Source: Burkholderiales bacterium
Lineage (GTDB): Bacteria > Pseudomonadota > Gammaproteobacteria > Burkholderiales > Burkholderiaceae_D
Direction of reading: 5' to 3'
Assembly (NCBI GenBank): GCA_028868455.1
Contig: JAGWUK010000072.1
Span: forward strand, 1 to 9,738
Length of the DNA stretch: 9,738 nt
The notes beneath the pieces are model-generated. The model ran no database searches and was not told the DNA's origin. It was given only the letters and a program-made list of their open reading frames with translations. Positions within the stretch are counted from its first letter, which is position 1, and the number at the start of each line of letters is the position of its first letter. This document shows, in pieces, positions 1 through 7,632 of the stretch. A program made the position numbers and the translations under genes.

Positions 1-1003
1 CCCATAAATTTTTAACGGCAGTTAACTGCTCTCTAGCAGTTGCCAATGCGCCTGCCGCAATTTGGCCATAGTTTTTTTGATCGTAATCAGTAGGAACCTG
101 ATTATCCAACTGATAGGCTTTTCTGATGCGCGCCACAAAAGGGGTGGGATCTTCAACCAGCGCAAGAAAAAATAAGGCGTCTCTGAGCAAACGTTCCGGG
201 ATTGTGCTGACTCCCTCAACCAAACGACGTATCTGCAAATTAATACGACCAAAAATTTGTTTTACAAATTGTTGGTTATCGATCGCACCATGTGCAACGG
301 CTTCGACAAATGCACGCATGACGACCCAAAAGGCACGTGCTTGTGAGTTACTTTGACCACGTTCGATTTCACCAATTAAATCGTGCATGGACTGCATAGC
401 GACATGCTGCTGATCCTTGCTTTTGCCAGTCAAAACCGTCAACAATAGTTTCTCAAACCGCTGACGTAAATCTATGTAATTTACCGGTTCAATTTTTCCT
501 GCTGTCAATAACTCCGGTAATTGTTCTTTGGCCGACAACGACGGAAAAAATAAATCCGCAGGATGGATACGCTCGGCACCTTTGATCTCTAACAGCGCCC
601 GATAGTAAGGAAACAAACGCACAGGTTGATGCGGCGCTCCAGAAAGCAAATCCTCCAGATAACGCAGCACCGCGTGAAACGCGTCAACGATGACGTCCAC
701 ATTGGCCTGCGTCATTTCAAGTTGATTCGTATGGAGGCGCTCCAGTAATTCTTCTATAGTTTCTGTGACGATAGACACACCGTCAATATCGACGATTTGC
801 AATGCGCCGTGCGCCTGATGCAAATAACTTTTGGCATGCAATAAAGTCGTTGACCTGGATTCGGCATCCTGTGTAAGTGCTTCATTGAGCAACTTACCTG
901 CATTACTGATAGCCTCACGCACTTCTCCCATTACCCAGGAAAGTGGTCCGATATCGAACTGCTCCTGGGGGGAATGTGGTGAATTTGAAAAATCGGATGT
1001 CAT
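1..1003 (-). CDS. chpA: ChpA/PilL chemosensory hybrid histidine kinase, N-terminal part (gene runs off the left edge)
   Basis: Only the first 334 codons are present; the frame is open to base 1. It starts with ATG at 1001-1003, behind a GGAG five bases upstream. The protein begins MTSDFSNSPH and soon reads FDIGPLSWVMGEVREAI, the typical opening of ChpA/PilL, the CheA-like kinase of the type IV pilus chemosensory system. Residues about 15-120 look like a first Hpt-type helical bundle with H62-Q-A-H65-G, close to the phosphotransfer HxxKG signature but with His in place of Lys. Residues about 180-330 are helical and resemble a second FimL/Hpt-like module. The later Hpt domains, kinase core, CheW-like domain and receiver known in this family lie outside the window. 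It follows pilJ by 91 bp on the same strand, as in pil-chp operons. Family and position make the call firm, although the diagnostic kinase domain is not seen. Confidence 0.88.
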   Translation of the reverse strand, partial: MTSDFSNSPHSPQEQFDIGPLSWVMGEVREAISNAGKLLNEALTQDAESRSTTLLHAKSYLHQAHGALQIVDIDGVSIVTETIEELLERLHTNQLEMTQANVDVIVDAFHAVLRYLEDLLSGAPHQPVRLFPYYRALLEIKGAERIHPADLFFPSLSAKEQLPELLTAGKIEPVNYIDLRQRFEKLLLTVLTGKSKDQQHVAMQSMHDLIGEIERGQSNSQARAFWVVMRAFVEAVAHGAIDNQQFVKQIFGRINLQIRRLVEGVSTIPERLLRDALFFLALVEDPTPFVARIRKAYQLDNQVPTDYDQKNYGQIAAGALATAREQLTAVKNLW

Positions 1004-1023
1004 GCGTGCTCCGCAAACTCAAA

Positions 1024-1082
1024 GAGTGACGAACCGGGGTGCGTCACTGTACAAATAGGATAGGGTTGTCGATGCACAACCC
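1024..1082 (-). other. Two intercistronic hairpins between pilJ and chpA
   Basis: The 91-bp pilJ-chpA gap holds two perfect 7-bp inverted repeats. One is GGGTTGT (1063-1069) with ACAACCC (1076-1082) around a 6-base loop. The other is AGTGACG (1025-1031) with CGTCACT (1042-1048) around a 10-base loop. Neither is followed by a T run in the direction of transcription, so neither is a standard intrinsic terminator. The chpA ribosome binding site lies just beyond the second hairpin and is not paired in it. They may stabilise or process the pilJ message, or lower read-through into chpA; that role is inferred. Confidence 0.5.
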
Positions 1083-1094
1083 AAAGCTGGAAAA

Positions 1095-3437
1095 TCAGGC
1101 GGCAACCCGGAATCGAGAAACCGAGTTTTTGAGTTCTTCCGCCAGCATCGACAATTCCTTAATCGATTCCGCCGTTTGTTGAGTACCATTCTGAGTCTGT
1201 TCAGTAATCGTCAAAATGTGCTGGATATTTTGTGCAACACCATTGGCCGATGTCGCTTGCTGTTCTGTTGCAAGCGAAATGCCTTGAATCAGTTCCGCCA
1301 GACGATTCGAAACGCTACGAATTTCAGACAACGCAGTACCAGCCGCATCAGAAAGTTTTGCCCCCTCTACCACACCCTGCGTCGATTTTTCCATCGCAGC
1401 AACGGCATCATGTGTATCGGTTTGAATCGTACGAACCAGCGCACCGATCTGTTTAGTTGCTTCCGCCGAACGTTCCGCCAGTCGCTGCACCTCTTCCGCA
1501 ACAACGGAGAAGCCTCGTCCCGCCTCACCGGCAGACGCTGCCTGAATCGCCGCGTTCAGCGCAAGTACGTTGGTTTGTTCAGTAATATCAGAAATCAGTT
1601 CTGTAATTTCACCAATTTCTTGTGAAGATTCACCGAGACGTTTAATACGCTTGGATGTTTCCTGAATTTGCTCGCGGATTTCATTCATACCCTTGATGGC
1701 ATTTTCCACCGCGTGCGCACCTTGCTCCGCCGCTGCCACAGACTGACGCGCAACTTCGGCCGATTCATTCGCAGAACGTGAAACGTCGGTAATATCGGCC
1801 GCCATCGTCAAAACAACCTGACCTGCGTCCGAGATTTCTCGCGATTGCTGCTCAGAAGCGTCCAACAAGTCATTCGAAATATTTTGCGCCTGTGTCGACG
1901 CCGACGTAACCTGTTCTGCGGTCATCGTCACACGACCTACCAGCCCGCGCAACTCTTCCACCGTATAGTTAACCGAGTCAGCAATCGCTCCCGTGATGTC
2001 TTCAGAAACAGTCGCCTGCACAGTCAAGTCACCGTCAGCAACTTCTTGCAACTCATTCATCAGGCGCAAAATAGCGGCCTGATTCATATCATTTGCAGCT
2101 TTCGCTTCCTCTTCCTGTTTCTGCGCTTGCATCATTTGAGCCGCAGCTTCGAGTCGGCGTTCATTCGCTTCTTTTGCACGATTACGACTATCTTGCAGCA
2201 GTACCAGAGCAATACCGACCGCAGCCAACAACGCCGTCGCAGCGGAAACCAGCATCAGCCAAAAATACAGGCTGGAGGAATCCTGTTGCTCAGAATACGT
2301 TTTTTGCAGTTTAGATAATTTGTTTTTCAGATCTTCATTTTCATTAAACAGCAATTGCTCTGATTGTTTTGCAGCAATGAAGTTTTGCAAATTGCCAAGA
2401 ATACTGGAAACGGAAACCTGATAATCGGCAAATGTCTTTTGCAATTCAGTCAGCTTATCGCGCGTATCGGCATCTTTGGTCATCGTCAGGCGCAATACAT
2501 CGCTACCTTTAAGAAATCCTTCAACCAGATCGCGGAAGGTATTGGTATCTTTACCCAGCAAAAATGCGGTTTCCGGATTAACACCTTCTGAAGTCAGGAA
2601 TTCATTCGCACTACGACCCAACCTTTGTGTCAACATCACCAACTGGCCTGCTGCATTAATTTCGCGTGCTGATCCACCACCTTGAACTTTGAGCGTCGAA
2701 ATTTGTTCTGTCAGTTCCAGTAATTGCGGTGACAAAGCATTCAGTTTTTGTAAAGTTTGCCCGAAACCCGTCAATTCTTTGCGACGCAAAAGAATCGTTT
2801 CAGCCGCCTTGTCAGAATTTTTCCAGGCTTTCTGTGTATCTTTCAAAACGGGTTCCAATGTCGAATCCGCTTTATCAACTTTGCGCCCCTGATAATTTCC
2901 GCCGTTCAACAGAATATTCAGGTCGGAATTCATTTCCTTACGGCTGTCTTCCAGCTGTTTAAACGCTTCGACGTTACCCTGAATCGCATTAGGAGCCGCT
3001 TTACCGATACGCTGGGAGTGCATCAGTGCTTCACCGGCAATTTGAGCCTGAGTAGAAATCAATGCTGATTGACTGGCGTTCAGATAAACGAACAAGGCAC
3101 CCACGGCCAAAGCAACGGCCATCAGAATGGACAGAATGCGCATCTGCTGTTGCAAAGACATTCGGCCAATCAAAGGCAAGCGAATATCTCCGCCTTTTTC
3201 CAGCGCGTCGCCGATAAATGTCGCATCCGCGTGCGTTTCAGTTTTTGCTTTTTTTACCTCGGCAGCCGACTGCTCTTTGGCTTTCTGTGTATCTGAGGAC
3301 GGTGTCAACATTTTGACATTGCTTGCTTCTTCAACTTCAATCGAATCAGCATTTCCAAACGGTCTTGCAGTTGCGTCTGCTCCGTCAACTTCCGCATCTT
3401 CTTTTCCCTTGGACAAGAACGATAGTTTAAATGCCAT
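1095..3437 (-). CDS. pilJ: PilJ, methyl-accepting chemotaxis transducer of the type IV pilus system
   Basis: This is a 780-residue inner-membrane receptor that feeds the PilI/ChpA signalling complex controlling twitching. A hydrophilic, Lys/Glu/Ala-rich cytoplasmic N-terminus (1 to about 95) precedes TM1 (about 101-120). The periplasmic part (about 121-390) has two PilJ-type helical modules, each with a QRIGK or QRLGR-like sequence (142-146 and 271-275). TM2 spans about 391-414 and is followed by a HAMP-like stretch with DGDLTV (468-473). The cytoplasmic coiled coil has the conserved MCP hairpin tip at about 612-660, including [11 protein letters not shown] and [14 protein letters not shown]. 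The start is ATG at 3435-3437 with AGGAG eight bases upstream. It lies 57 bp after pilI on the same strand. It is about 100 residues longer than the roughly 680-residue Pseudomonas PilJ, mainly at the N-terminus. No pilK methyltransferase gene follows it. Confidence 0.95.
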   Translation of the reverse strand: MAFKLSFLSKGKEDAEVDGADATARPFGNADSIEVEEASNVKMLTPSSDTQKAKEQSAAEVKKAKTETHADATFIGDALEKGGDIRLPLIGRMSLQQQMRILSILMAVALAVGALFVYLNASQSALISTQAQIAGEALMHSQRIGKAAPNAIQGNVEAFKQLEDSRKEMNSDLNILLNGGNYQGRKVDKADSTLEPVLKDTQKAWKNSDKAAETILLRRKELTGFGQTLQKLNALSPQLLELTEQISTLKVQGGGSAREINAAGQLVMLTQRLGRSANEFLTSEGVNPETAFLLGKDTNTFRDLVEGFLKGSDVLRLTMTKDADTRDKLTELQKTFADYQVSVSSILGNLQNFIAAKQSEQLLFNENEDLKNKLSKLQKTYSEQQDSSSLYFWLMLVSAATALLAAVGIALVLLQDSRNRAKEANERRLEAAAQMMQAQKQEEEAKAANDMNQAAILRLMNELQEVADGDLTVQATVSEDITGAIADSVNYTVEELRGLVGRVTMTAEQVTSASTQAQNISNDLLDASEQQSREISDAGQVVLTMAADITDVSRSANESAEVARQSVAAAEQGAHAVENAIKGMNEIREQIQETSKRIKRLGESSQEIGEITELISDITEQTNVLALNAAIQAASAGEAGRGFSVVAEEVQRLAERSAEATKQIGALVRTIQTDTHDAVAAMEKSTQGVVEGAKLSDAAGTALSEIRSVSNRLAELIQGISLATEQQATSANGVAQNIQHILTITEQTQNGTQQTAESIKELSMLAEELKNSVSRFRVAA

Positions 3438-3494
3438 TACTAAGTCTCCTAAACGATTGAAAAGCTATCAGTATTGCTTTGTACAGCATTCTGA

Positions 3495-4079
3495 CTATAA
3501 ACCTATCTGCAAAAAATCATTGTCCTGCACCAAAGTTGCCAGGCTCAGTTCAAACCAAAAATTACCGTCACGATCGCGATATTGCCTTGGTAACCAAGGT
3601 TTTTCGTCCTGAGCGCCACTCACAGAAGAAAACTCTTCCATTTCAGCGACGTCACGCAGTCCCAGCACCTGCGATACTAATAGTCCGCTATTGAATGCCA
3701 ATCCTGGTGCGAAAGCGACGATACGGCAAGAAGTATCCTGCTTCGTAGCATCACGCCCTTGAAAACGTGGCAAATCCACGACGCTGGTCAAATTACCCCG
3801 GATATTCGACAAACCAACGTACCAGTCTCTCGTCAAAGGTACTTTCGTCAACGTTCCAACGCTGACAATCTCACCAGCCTCACGCAGATCAAGCAAATAT
3901 CGCACCTGACCAACCATGATGCCCAATTGGCTAAGTTTGGTATAACCGCCGCGCTGCGCCGCTTGCATGCGTTCAACCAGCTGGGATTGAAATTCGCGCA
4001 AACGCGTGCGTCTAACACCGCTATCTGCTTTCACCACTTCAAGATTTGTTACTACTGCGTCGCTCAAAGTCTGGGTCAT
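3495..4079 (-). CDS. pilI: PilI, CheW-like adaptor of the type IV pilus chemosensory system
   Basis: This 194-residue soluble protein would link the PilJ receptor to the ChpA kinase. A CheW-like domain covers about residues 45-190. The clearest signature is DWYVGLSNIRGNLTSVVDLP (about 85-104), the conserved CheW/PilI segment containing the GL.N.RG.....VDL pattern. I chose ATG at 4077-4079 (MTQTLSDAVV) because it gives a length close to the family (Pseudomonas PilI is about 178). The frame stays open to a TTG overlapping the pilH stop, which would add 20 residues, but that extension is hydrophobic and has no good ribosome binding site. The chosen ATG has only a weak GGA upstream, so translation may be partly coupled to pilH. 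Stop is TAG; pilJ follows after 57 bp. Confidence 0.92.
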   Translation of the reverse strand: MTQTLSDAVVTNLEVVKADSGVRRTRLREFQSQLVERMQAAQRGGYTKLSQLGIMVGQVRYLLDLREAGEIVSVGTLTKVPLTRDWYVGLSNIRGNLTSVVDLPRFQGRDATKQDTSCRIVAFAPGLAFNSGLLVSQVLGLRDVAEMEEFSSVSGAQDEKPWLPRQYRDRDGNFWFELSLATLVQDNDFLQIGL

Positions 4080-4135
4080 GAGGCAATCCGGAAAGGGCTG
4101 AAAAACGTAAGAAAAATAAACGATCGGCGATACAC

Positions 4136-4501
4136 TCAACCGAGTGCTGAAATTTTTGCCAATAATTCTTGCGGATCAATTGGCTTGACCAAATAGTCAC
4201 GTGCTCCTTGACGCAACCCCCAGATACGGTCAGTTTCCTGATTTTTACTTGTACAAATAATCACAGGTACGTCTTGCGTTTCCGGATCACGTGCAATTGC
4301 GCGCGTGATCTGAAAACCGTTTTGACCTGGCATCACAACGTCCATCAATATCAGTTGTGGCTTATCGGCCTTAATTTTCGATAAAGCTTCTTCGCCGTTT
4401 TCGGCAGTTGAAACGGAAAACCCGTTTTTCACCAACACATCCGTTAAAAAATAGCGTTCCGTTGGCGAATCGTCTACTACCAGAATTTTTTGAATAGCCA
4501 T
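4136..4501 (-). CDS. pilH: PilH, single-domain response regulator for twitching motility
   Basis: This is a 121-residue stand-alone CheY-like receiver with no output domain. Acidic pocket residues D10/D11, phosphoacceptor D54 (LMDVVMPG), T84 and K106 (the KP pair) are all present, so it should be phosphorylatable by ChpA. The sequences DDSPTE near the start, MPGQNGFQ after D54 and RQGARDYLVKP near the end are characteristic of PilH rather than PilG. In Pseudomonas, PilH is associated with the retraction/PilU side and with damping of the signal; that role is transferred by homology. ATG at 4499-4501 has GAGGT nine bases upstream. It lies 27 bp after pilG. Confidence 0.94.
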   Translation of the reverse strand: MAIQKILVVDDSPTERYFLTDVLVKNGFSVSTAENGEEALSKIKADKPQLILMDVVMPGQNGFQITRAIARDPETQDVPVIICTSKNQETDRIWGLRQGARDYLVKPIDPQELLAKISALG

Positions 4502-4528
4502 TTTGTCTATACCTCACATTTAACTGAA

Positions 4529-4930
4529 TTATTCAACGTTTGACGTCGAAGTGTAATTACGCACAGTCTTGAGCAGACTATCTTTTGTAAATGGCTTGGT
4601 CAGATATTCATCCGAACCAACCATCGCGCCACGCGCTCTGTCAAACAAACCGTCTTTGGATGACAGCATGATTACCGGTGTATCTCTGAATTTCGCGCTC
4701 TTTTTTATCAAAGCACATGTCTGATACCCATCCAGTCTCGGCATCAAAATGTCGCAAAAAATCAGATCCGGATGAGAATCGTTGATTTTGGAAAGTGCAT
4801 CAAAACCATCTTCTGCCAGAACAATTTTATAACCTGCTTGCCCAAGAAATATCTCTGCTGAACGACGTATCGTGCTGCTGTCATCAATCACCATGATTTT
4901 CAAGTTCTCGTTGCCTGATAACACTGACAT
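4529..4930 (-). CDS. pilG: PilG, single-domain response regulator for twitching motility
   Basis: This is a 133-residue CheY-like receiver and the first gene of the pil chemosensory cluster here. It has D16/D17, phosphoacceptor D60 in CDILMPRLDGYQTCALIK, S90 and K112. The long conserved runs TIRRSAE, MPRLDGYQTCALIK, VIMLSSKDGLFD and VGSDEYLTKPF are diagnostic for PilG. Family knowledge says phosphorylated PilG promotes pilus extension and, in Pseudomonas, raises cAMP. ATG at 4928-4930 has a purine-rich GAAGAGA upstream. A probable terminator about 45 bp upstream separates it from rubA, so the operon likely has its own promoter there. Confidence 0.95.
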   Translation of the reverse strand: MSVLSGNENLKIMVIDDSSTIRRSAEIFLGQAGYKIVLAEDGFDALSKINDSHPDLIFCDILMPRLDGYQTCALIKKSAKFRDTPVIMLSSKDGLFDRARGAMVGSDEYLTKPFTKDSLLKTVRNYTSTSNVE

Positions 4931-4951
4931 AAATCATCTCTTCCCGGCAGA

Positions 4952-4980
4952 ATTAAAGTCACATATCACTGTAACAAAAA
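4952..4980 (-). promoter_or_regulatory. Possible pilG operon promoter
   Basis: Reading the minus strand, TTTAAT (4952-4957) resembles a -10 box. A poor -35-like TTTTTG (4975-4980) lies 17 bases upstream. The position between the rubA terminator and the pilG start is right for an operon promoter, but the -35 match is weak and part of it overlaps the terminator T tract. Confidence 0.28.
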
Positions 4981-5003
4981 ATAGCACTTTTGCGCTTTTT
5001 TTC
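4976..5003 (-). terminator. Probable intrinsic terminator after rubA
   Basis: On the minus strand, AGCGC (4992-4996) pairs with GTGCT (4983-4987) with one G-U wobble around an AAAA loop. The stem is extended by A/T pairing and ends in a run of six T (4976-4981). It lies about 45 bp past the rubA stop. A second, AT-rich inverted repeat with 7-bp arms (5030-5036 and 5055-5061), overlapping the end of rubA and followed by TTT, may assist. The hairpin has an A run on the other side too, but on the plus strand the wobble becomes an A-C mismatch, so minus-strand use is favoured. Confidence 0.55.
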
Positions 5004-5044
5004 CCTTAATAAACATCCTACACTACAAAAAATGGTTATTTTTA

Positions 5045-5239
5045 TCAGATTACGACCATTTCAAAATCTTCTTTTCTTGCGCCGCATTCAGGGCACGTCC
5101 AATTCATGGGCACATCATCCCATCTTGTTCCGGCAGGAATCCCCTCTTCCGGCAAGCCTTGCTCTTCGTCATAGACCCATCCGCAGATCAGGCACATCCA
5201 AGTCTTGTATTCCACACTGACAGCACCATTATCACTCAC
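5045..5239 (-). CDS. rubA: Rubredoxin
   Basis: This is a 64-residue soluble one-iron electron carrier. The four iron ligands are C16 and C19 (CLICG) and C49 and C52 (CPECG), in the canonical rubredoxin spacing, with the aromatic core residues Y23 and W47 and a DFEMV C-terminus. The start is GTG at 5237-5239, supported by GAAGGG eight bases upstream; there is no in-frame ATG before the first Cys pair except M15. It is divergent from the ThiD-like gene and lies upstream of pilG in the same orientation, but a probable terminator lies between. The redox partner cannot be told from the window. Confidence 0.94.
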   Translation of the reverse strand: MSDNGAVSVEYKTWMCLICGWVYDEEQGLPEEGIPAGTRWDDVPMNWTCPECGARKEDFEMVVI

Positions 5240-5329
5240 GACTAAAACCCTTCAATCAAGTAAAATATTAAAACTGCGGCAAAACTTTCTCTTTTCAGAC
5301 ATTCCGATTTTCAACAGTATTCGGCATCT

Positions 5330-5360
5330 TTGTCGAAAGTTCAGCGAAGTCAGCTATATT
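5330..5360 (+). promoter_or_regulatory. Possible promoter of the ThiD-like gene
   Basis: TATATT (5355-5360) is a fair -10 box. TTGTCG (5330-5335) could be a -35 box, but the 19-base spacing is longer than ideal. Transcription would start only a few bases before the GTG at 5373, giving a very short leader. That fits the absence of a Shine-Dalgarno sequence there. Confidence 0.3.
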
Positions 5361-5372
5361 AATCTACCAAAC

Positions 5373-6188
5373 GTGCAAAACCAAATTTCTCCCCTAGTCC
5401 TGAGCTTCGGCGCCTCTGATCCTGTTGCTGCGACTGGCTTACACGCCGACCTGGCAACTTTTGCCGCCATGGGTTGTTACGGGCTGCCCGTGATGACCGC
5501 TGTTCTGACTGGTGATACGGCACAAATTGACGATATTCATCCATTGGATGCCGATCTGGTCAATGAACAGGCGCGCACAGTGCTTGAAGACATGGCAGTT
5601 GTCGTATTTAAGGTCGGCCAGGTCGGCAGCGTAGAAAACGTCACCGCTATTGCTGAAATAATTTCAGATTATCCTGAGCTCCCGTTTATTCTGGATCCGT
5701 TCAACGCAGCGATTATTGAACAGGGGCCGGAAGCAGAAGATCTGGTTTTATCGATTCGCGAACTGCTGATACCGCAAGCGACACTTTTACTGATTTCGTC
5801 CGTTGAACTGTCGCGCCTTGCCGAAACTTGGAAAGAAAATGGCGACATGGATGATGTTACGGCCGATGTCATGACGCTGATCGACTCAGGCTGTGAATAC
5901 GTTTTCGTTACGGGAACGCACAGCGAAAATGGCGAAGTCGCCAATACCTTATTTAATGACTCAGGCATAGTCCGCAGTGACCGTTGGCAGAGGCTCGCAG
6001 GCACACATGCCGGAGCAGGATCAACGCTGTCTGCGGCGATTGCTGCGTTACTCGCAAACGGACTGGAAATTCCGGAAGCCATTCTTGAGGCGCAAGAATT
6101 TACGCATGCTGCATTGAGTCACGCCCAACGATTGGGAATGGGGAAACTAATACCTGACCGCTATTTTTGGGCAAGAGAGCCAGAGTAA
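5373..6188 (+). CDS. ThiD-family (hydroxymethylpyrimidine/phosphomethylpyrimidine kinase-like) protein, divergent active site
   Basis: This 271-residue protein has the ribokinase fold of ThiD, which phosphorylates HMP and HMP-P in thiamine synthesis. Family marks are LSFGASDPVAATGLHADLAT (10-29), FKVGQVGS (79-86), ILDP (106-109), VFVTGTH (177-183) and the C-terminal anion-hole loop G214-A-G-S-T-L-S (214-220). Departures from ThiD are clear. The usual GxGC catalytic Cys is S217, the TAQNT-like substrate segment reads LTGDT (45-49), the DPV...GD segment reads DPFNAAIIEQG, and the TPN segment reads LLISS (139-143). I chose GTG at 5373 because the family N-terminus begins there; the frame is open further upstream but would overlap rubA. 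No Shine-Dalgarno sequence is visible. It is divergent from rubA and 76 bp ahead of hemL. Family is confident; HMP kinase activity is not, so no symbol is given. Confidence 0.8.
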   Translation: MQNQISPLVLSFGASDPVAATGLHADLATFAAMGCYGLPVMTAVLTGDTAQIDDIHPLDADLVNEQARTVLEDMAVVVFKVGQVGSVENVTAIAEIISDYPELPFILDPFNAAIIEQGPEAEDLVLSIRELLIPQATLLLISSVELSRLAETWKENGDMDDVTADVMTLIDSGCEYVFVTGTHSENGEVANTLFNDSGIVRSDRWQRLAGTHAGAGSTLSAAIAALLANGLEIPEAILEAQEFTHAALSHAQRLGMGKLIPDRYFWAREPE

Positions 6189-6264
6189 ATCTCTGCTTGC
6201 CCCATCCGAATTCGACACGCTACCTGTGTTTTCCAACTAACGACTACATTGAATAACTCCTACC

Positions 6265-7545
6265 ATGTCAGATAAAAACGATTTACTGTTCGCCCGCGCA
6301 CAAAAAACCACGCCTGGCGGTGTTAATTCTCCTGTGCGGGCATTTCGCTCAGTTGGCGGGACGCCTCGCTTTATTTCGCGCGCAAACGGTCCCTATTTTT
6401 GGGATGCTGAAGATAAACGCTACATCGATTACATAGGCTCGTGGGGTCCTGCCATCGTTGGTCATGCTCATCCGGAGGTCATTCTTGCGGTACAAGAGGC
6501 TGCGGCGCGCGGACTGAGTTTCGGTGCGCCGACCGAAGGTGAAATCGATATGGCCGAAGAAATCTGCAAATTGGTTCCTAGTGTCGAGCAGGTTCGTCTG
6601 GTTTCCAGTGGAACCGAAGCCACGATGAGTGCATTGCGTCTGGCTCGAGGAGCGACGCGACGCGACAAGATCATCAAATTTGAAGGTTGCTATCATGGTC
6701 ATGCAGATTCCCTGCTGGTTAAGGCTGGCAGTGGTTTGCTGACGTTTGGCAATCCGACATCTGCCGGCGTGCCTGAAGATTTCAGCAAGCATACGCTGGT
6801 CCTCGACTACAACAATTGCGAGCAGCTAGAAGAAGTATTTAAGTCTGTCGGTGAGCAAATTGCCTGCGTCATCGTAGAACCTGTCGCTGGCAATATGAAC
6901 CTGATTCGCGCTACCCCGGCATTTTTGCAAACCATGCGACGCCTCTGCACCGAGCACGGCAGTGTCTTGATTTTCGATGAAGTCATGTGCGGATTCCGTG
7001 TGGGTCTGCACGGCGCTCAAGCTCTATATGGTGTTCAGGCCGATCTGACTTGTCTTGGAAAAGTTATCGGCGGAGGTCTGCCTGTTGCTGCATTTGGTGG
7101 CCGCGCTGATCTGATGGCGCATATGGCACCTATCGGCGGCGTGTATCAGGCTGGCACCTTGTCAGGTAACCCGGTTGCTGTCGCCGCCGGCATGACCACC
7201 TTAAAATTGATCCAGCAAAAAGGATTCTACGAGCACCTATCTGCGCAGACCCGCAAATTGGTTGACGGGTTATCAGCGATCGCTCAAGAGGTCGGCGTGG
7301 ATTTTTGTGCGGATGCAGTCGGCGGTATGTTTGGTCTGTACTTTTCGAAAGAAATTCCGGACTCTTATGCAACAATGATGGCAACCGACAAAGAGAGATT
7401 TAACCGTTTCTTCCACCTGATGCTCGATTCTGGCGTATACCTTGCGCCATCGGCGTTTGAAGCAGGCTTTGTGTCTGCCCAACATGATGATGCTGTTATC
7501 GATGCCACGCTCAGTGCAGCCAAACACGCATTTACGCAACTTTGA
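6265..7545 (+). CDS. hemL: Glutamate-1-semialdehyde 2,1-aminomutase (HemL)
   Basis: This is a 426-residue cytosolic PLP enzyme that turns glutamate-1-semialdehyde into 5-aminolevulinate, the C5 route to heme and other tetrapyrroles. It is full length (family about 426-430). Visible marks are [12 protein letters not shown] (16-27), the phosphate-binding SSGTEAT (114-120), GCYHGHAD (141-148), the PLP-ring Asp in FDEV (237-240), the Schiff-base K266 in [10 protein letters not shown], and GTLSGNPVA (297-305). ATG at 6265 matches the family N-terminus ([13 protein letters not shown]). There is no convincing Shine-Dalgarno sequence in the 76-bp gap after the ThiD-like gene, so co-transcription with it is possible but not shown. 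A strong inverted repeat 20 bp past the stop probably ends the transcript. Confidence 0.97.
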   Translation: MSDKNDLLFARAQKTTPGGVNSPVRAFRSVGGTPRFISRANGPYFWDAEDKRYIDYIGSWGPAIVGHAHPEVILAVQEAAARGLSFGAPTEGEIDMAEEICKLVPSVEQVRLVSSGTEATMSALRLARGATRRDKIIKFEGCYHGHADSLLVKAGSGLLTFGNPTSAGVPEDFSKHTLVLDYNNCEQLEEVFKSVGEQIACVIVEPVAGNMNLIRATPAFLQTMRRLCTEHGSVLIFDEVMCGFRVGLHGAQALYGVQADLTCLGKVIGGGLPVAAFGGRADLMAHMAPIGGVYQAGTLSGNPVAVAAGMTTLKLIQQKGFYEHLSAQTRKLVDGLSAIAQEVGVDFCADAVGGMFGLYFSKEIPDSYATMMATDKERFNRFFHLMLDSGVYLAPSAFEAGFVSAQHDDAVIDATLSAAKHAFTQL

Positions 7546-7565
7546 TGAAATACTCAAGATAAAAA

Positions 7566-7623
7566 CGCTTTATTCATGCGCCTTTACAAAGCAAATGCTC
7601 CTGAAAGGCGCATGAAATAAGCG
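7566..7623. terminator. Bidirectional stem-loop terminator between convergent hemL and codA-like genes
   Basis: Arms 7566-7585 and 7604-7623 are inverted copies matching at 18 of 20 positions around an 18-base loop. The inner 13 bp (7573-7585 with 7604-7616, core CATGCGCCTTT / AAAGGCGCATG) are perfect. The repeat fills most of the 87-bp gap between two converging stop codons, the usual site of a shared terminator. There is no long T run after either arm, so efficiency is uncertain. Confidence 0.62.
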
Positions 7624-7632
7624 GAATCATAT

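Noticed and set aside
22..356. Short open frames on both strands near the left edge
   Set aside because: The minus-strand chpA frame reads through this region with clear family sequence; the others are shadows.
1176..2318. Plus-strand open frames of about 150 codons opposite pilJ
   Set aside because: They lie wholly antisense to a clear pilJ reading frame, have no recognisable family features and no ribosome binding sites; they are frame shadows.
4080..4139. Upstream TTG start for pilI overlapping the pilH stop
   Set aside because: It adds 20 hydrophobic residues not expected for the family and has no ribosome binding site; ATG at 4077-4079 gives a normal PilI.
5205..5372. Upstream ATG extension of the ThiD-like frame
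   Set aside because: It would overlap the start of rubA and add 56 residues with no family similarity; GTG at 5373 matches the ThiD N-terminus.
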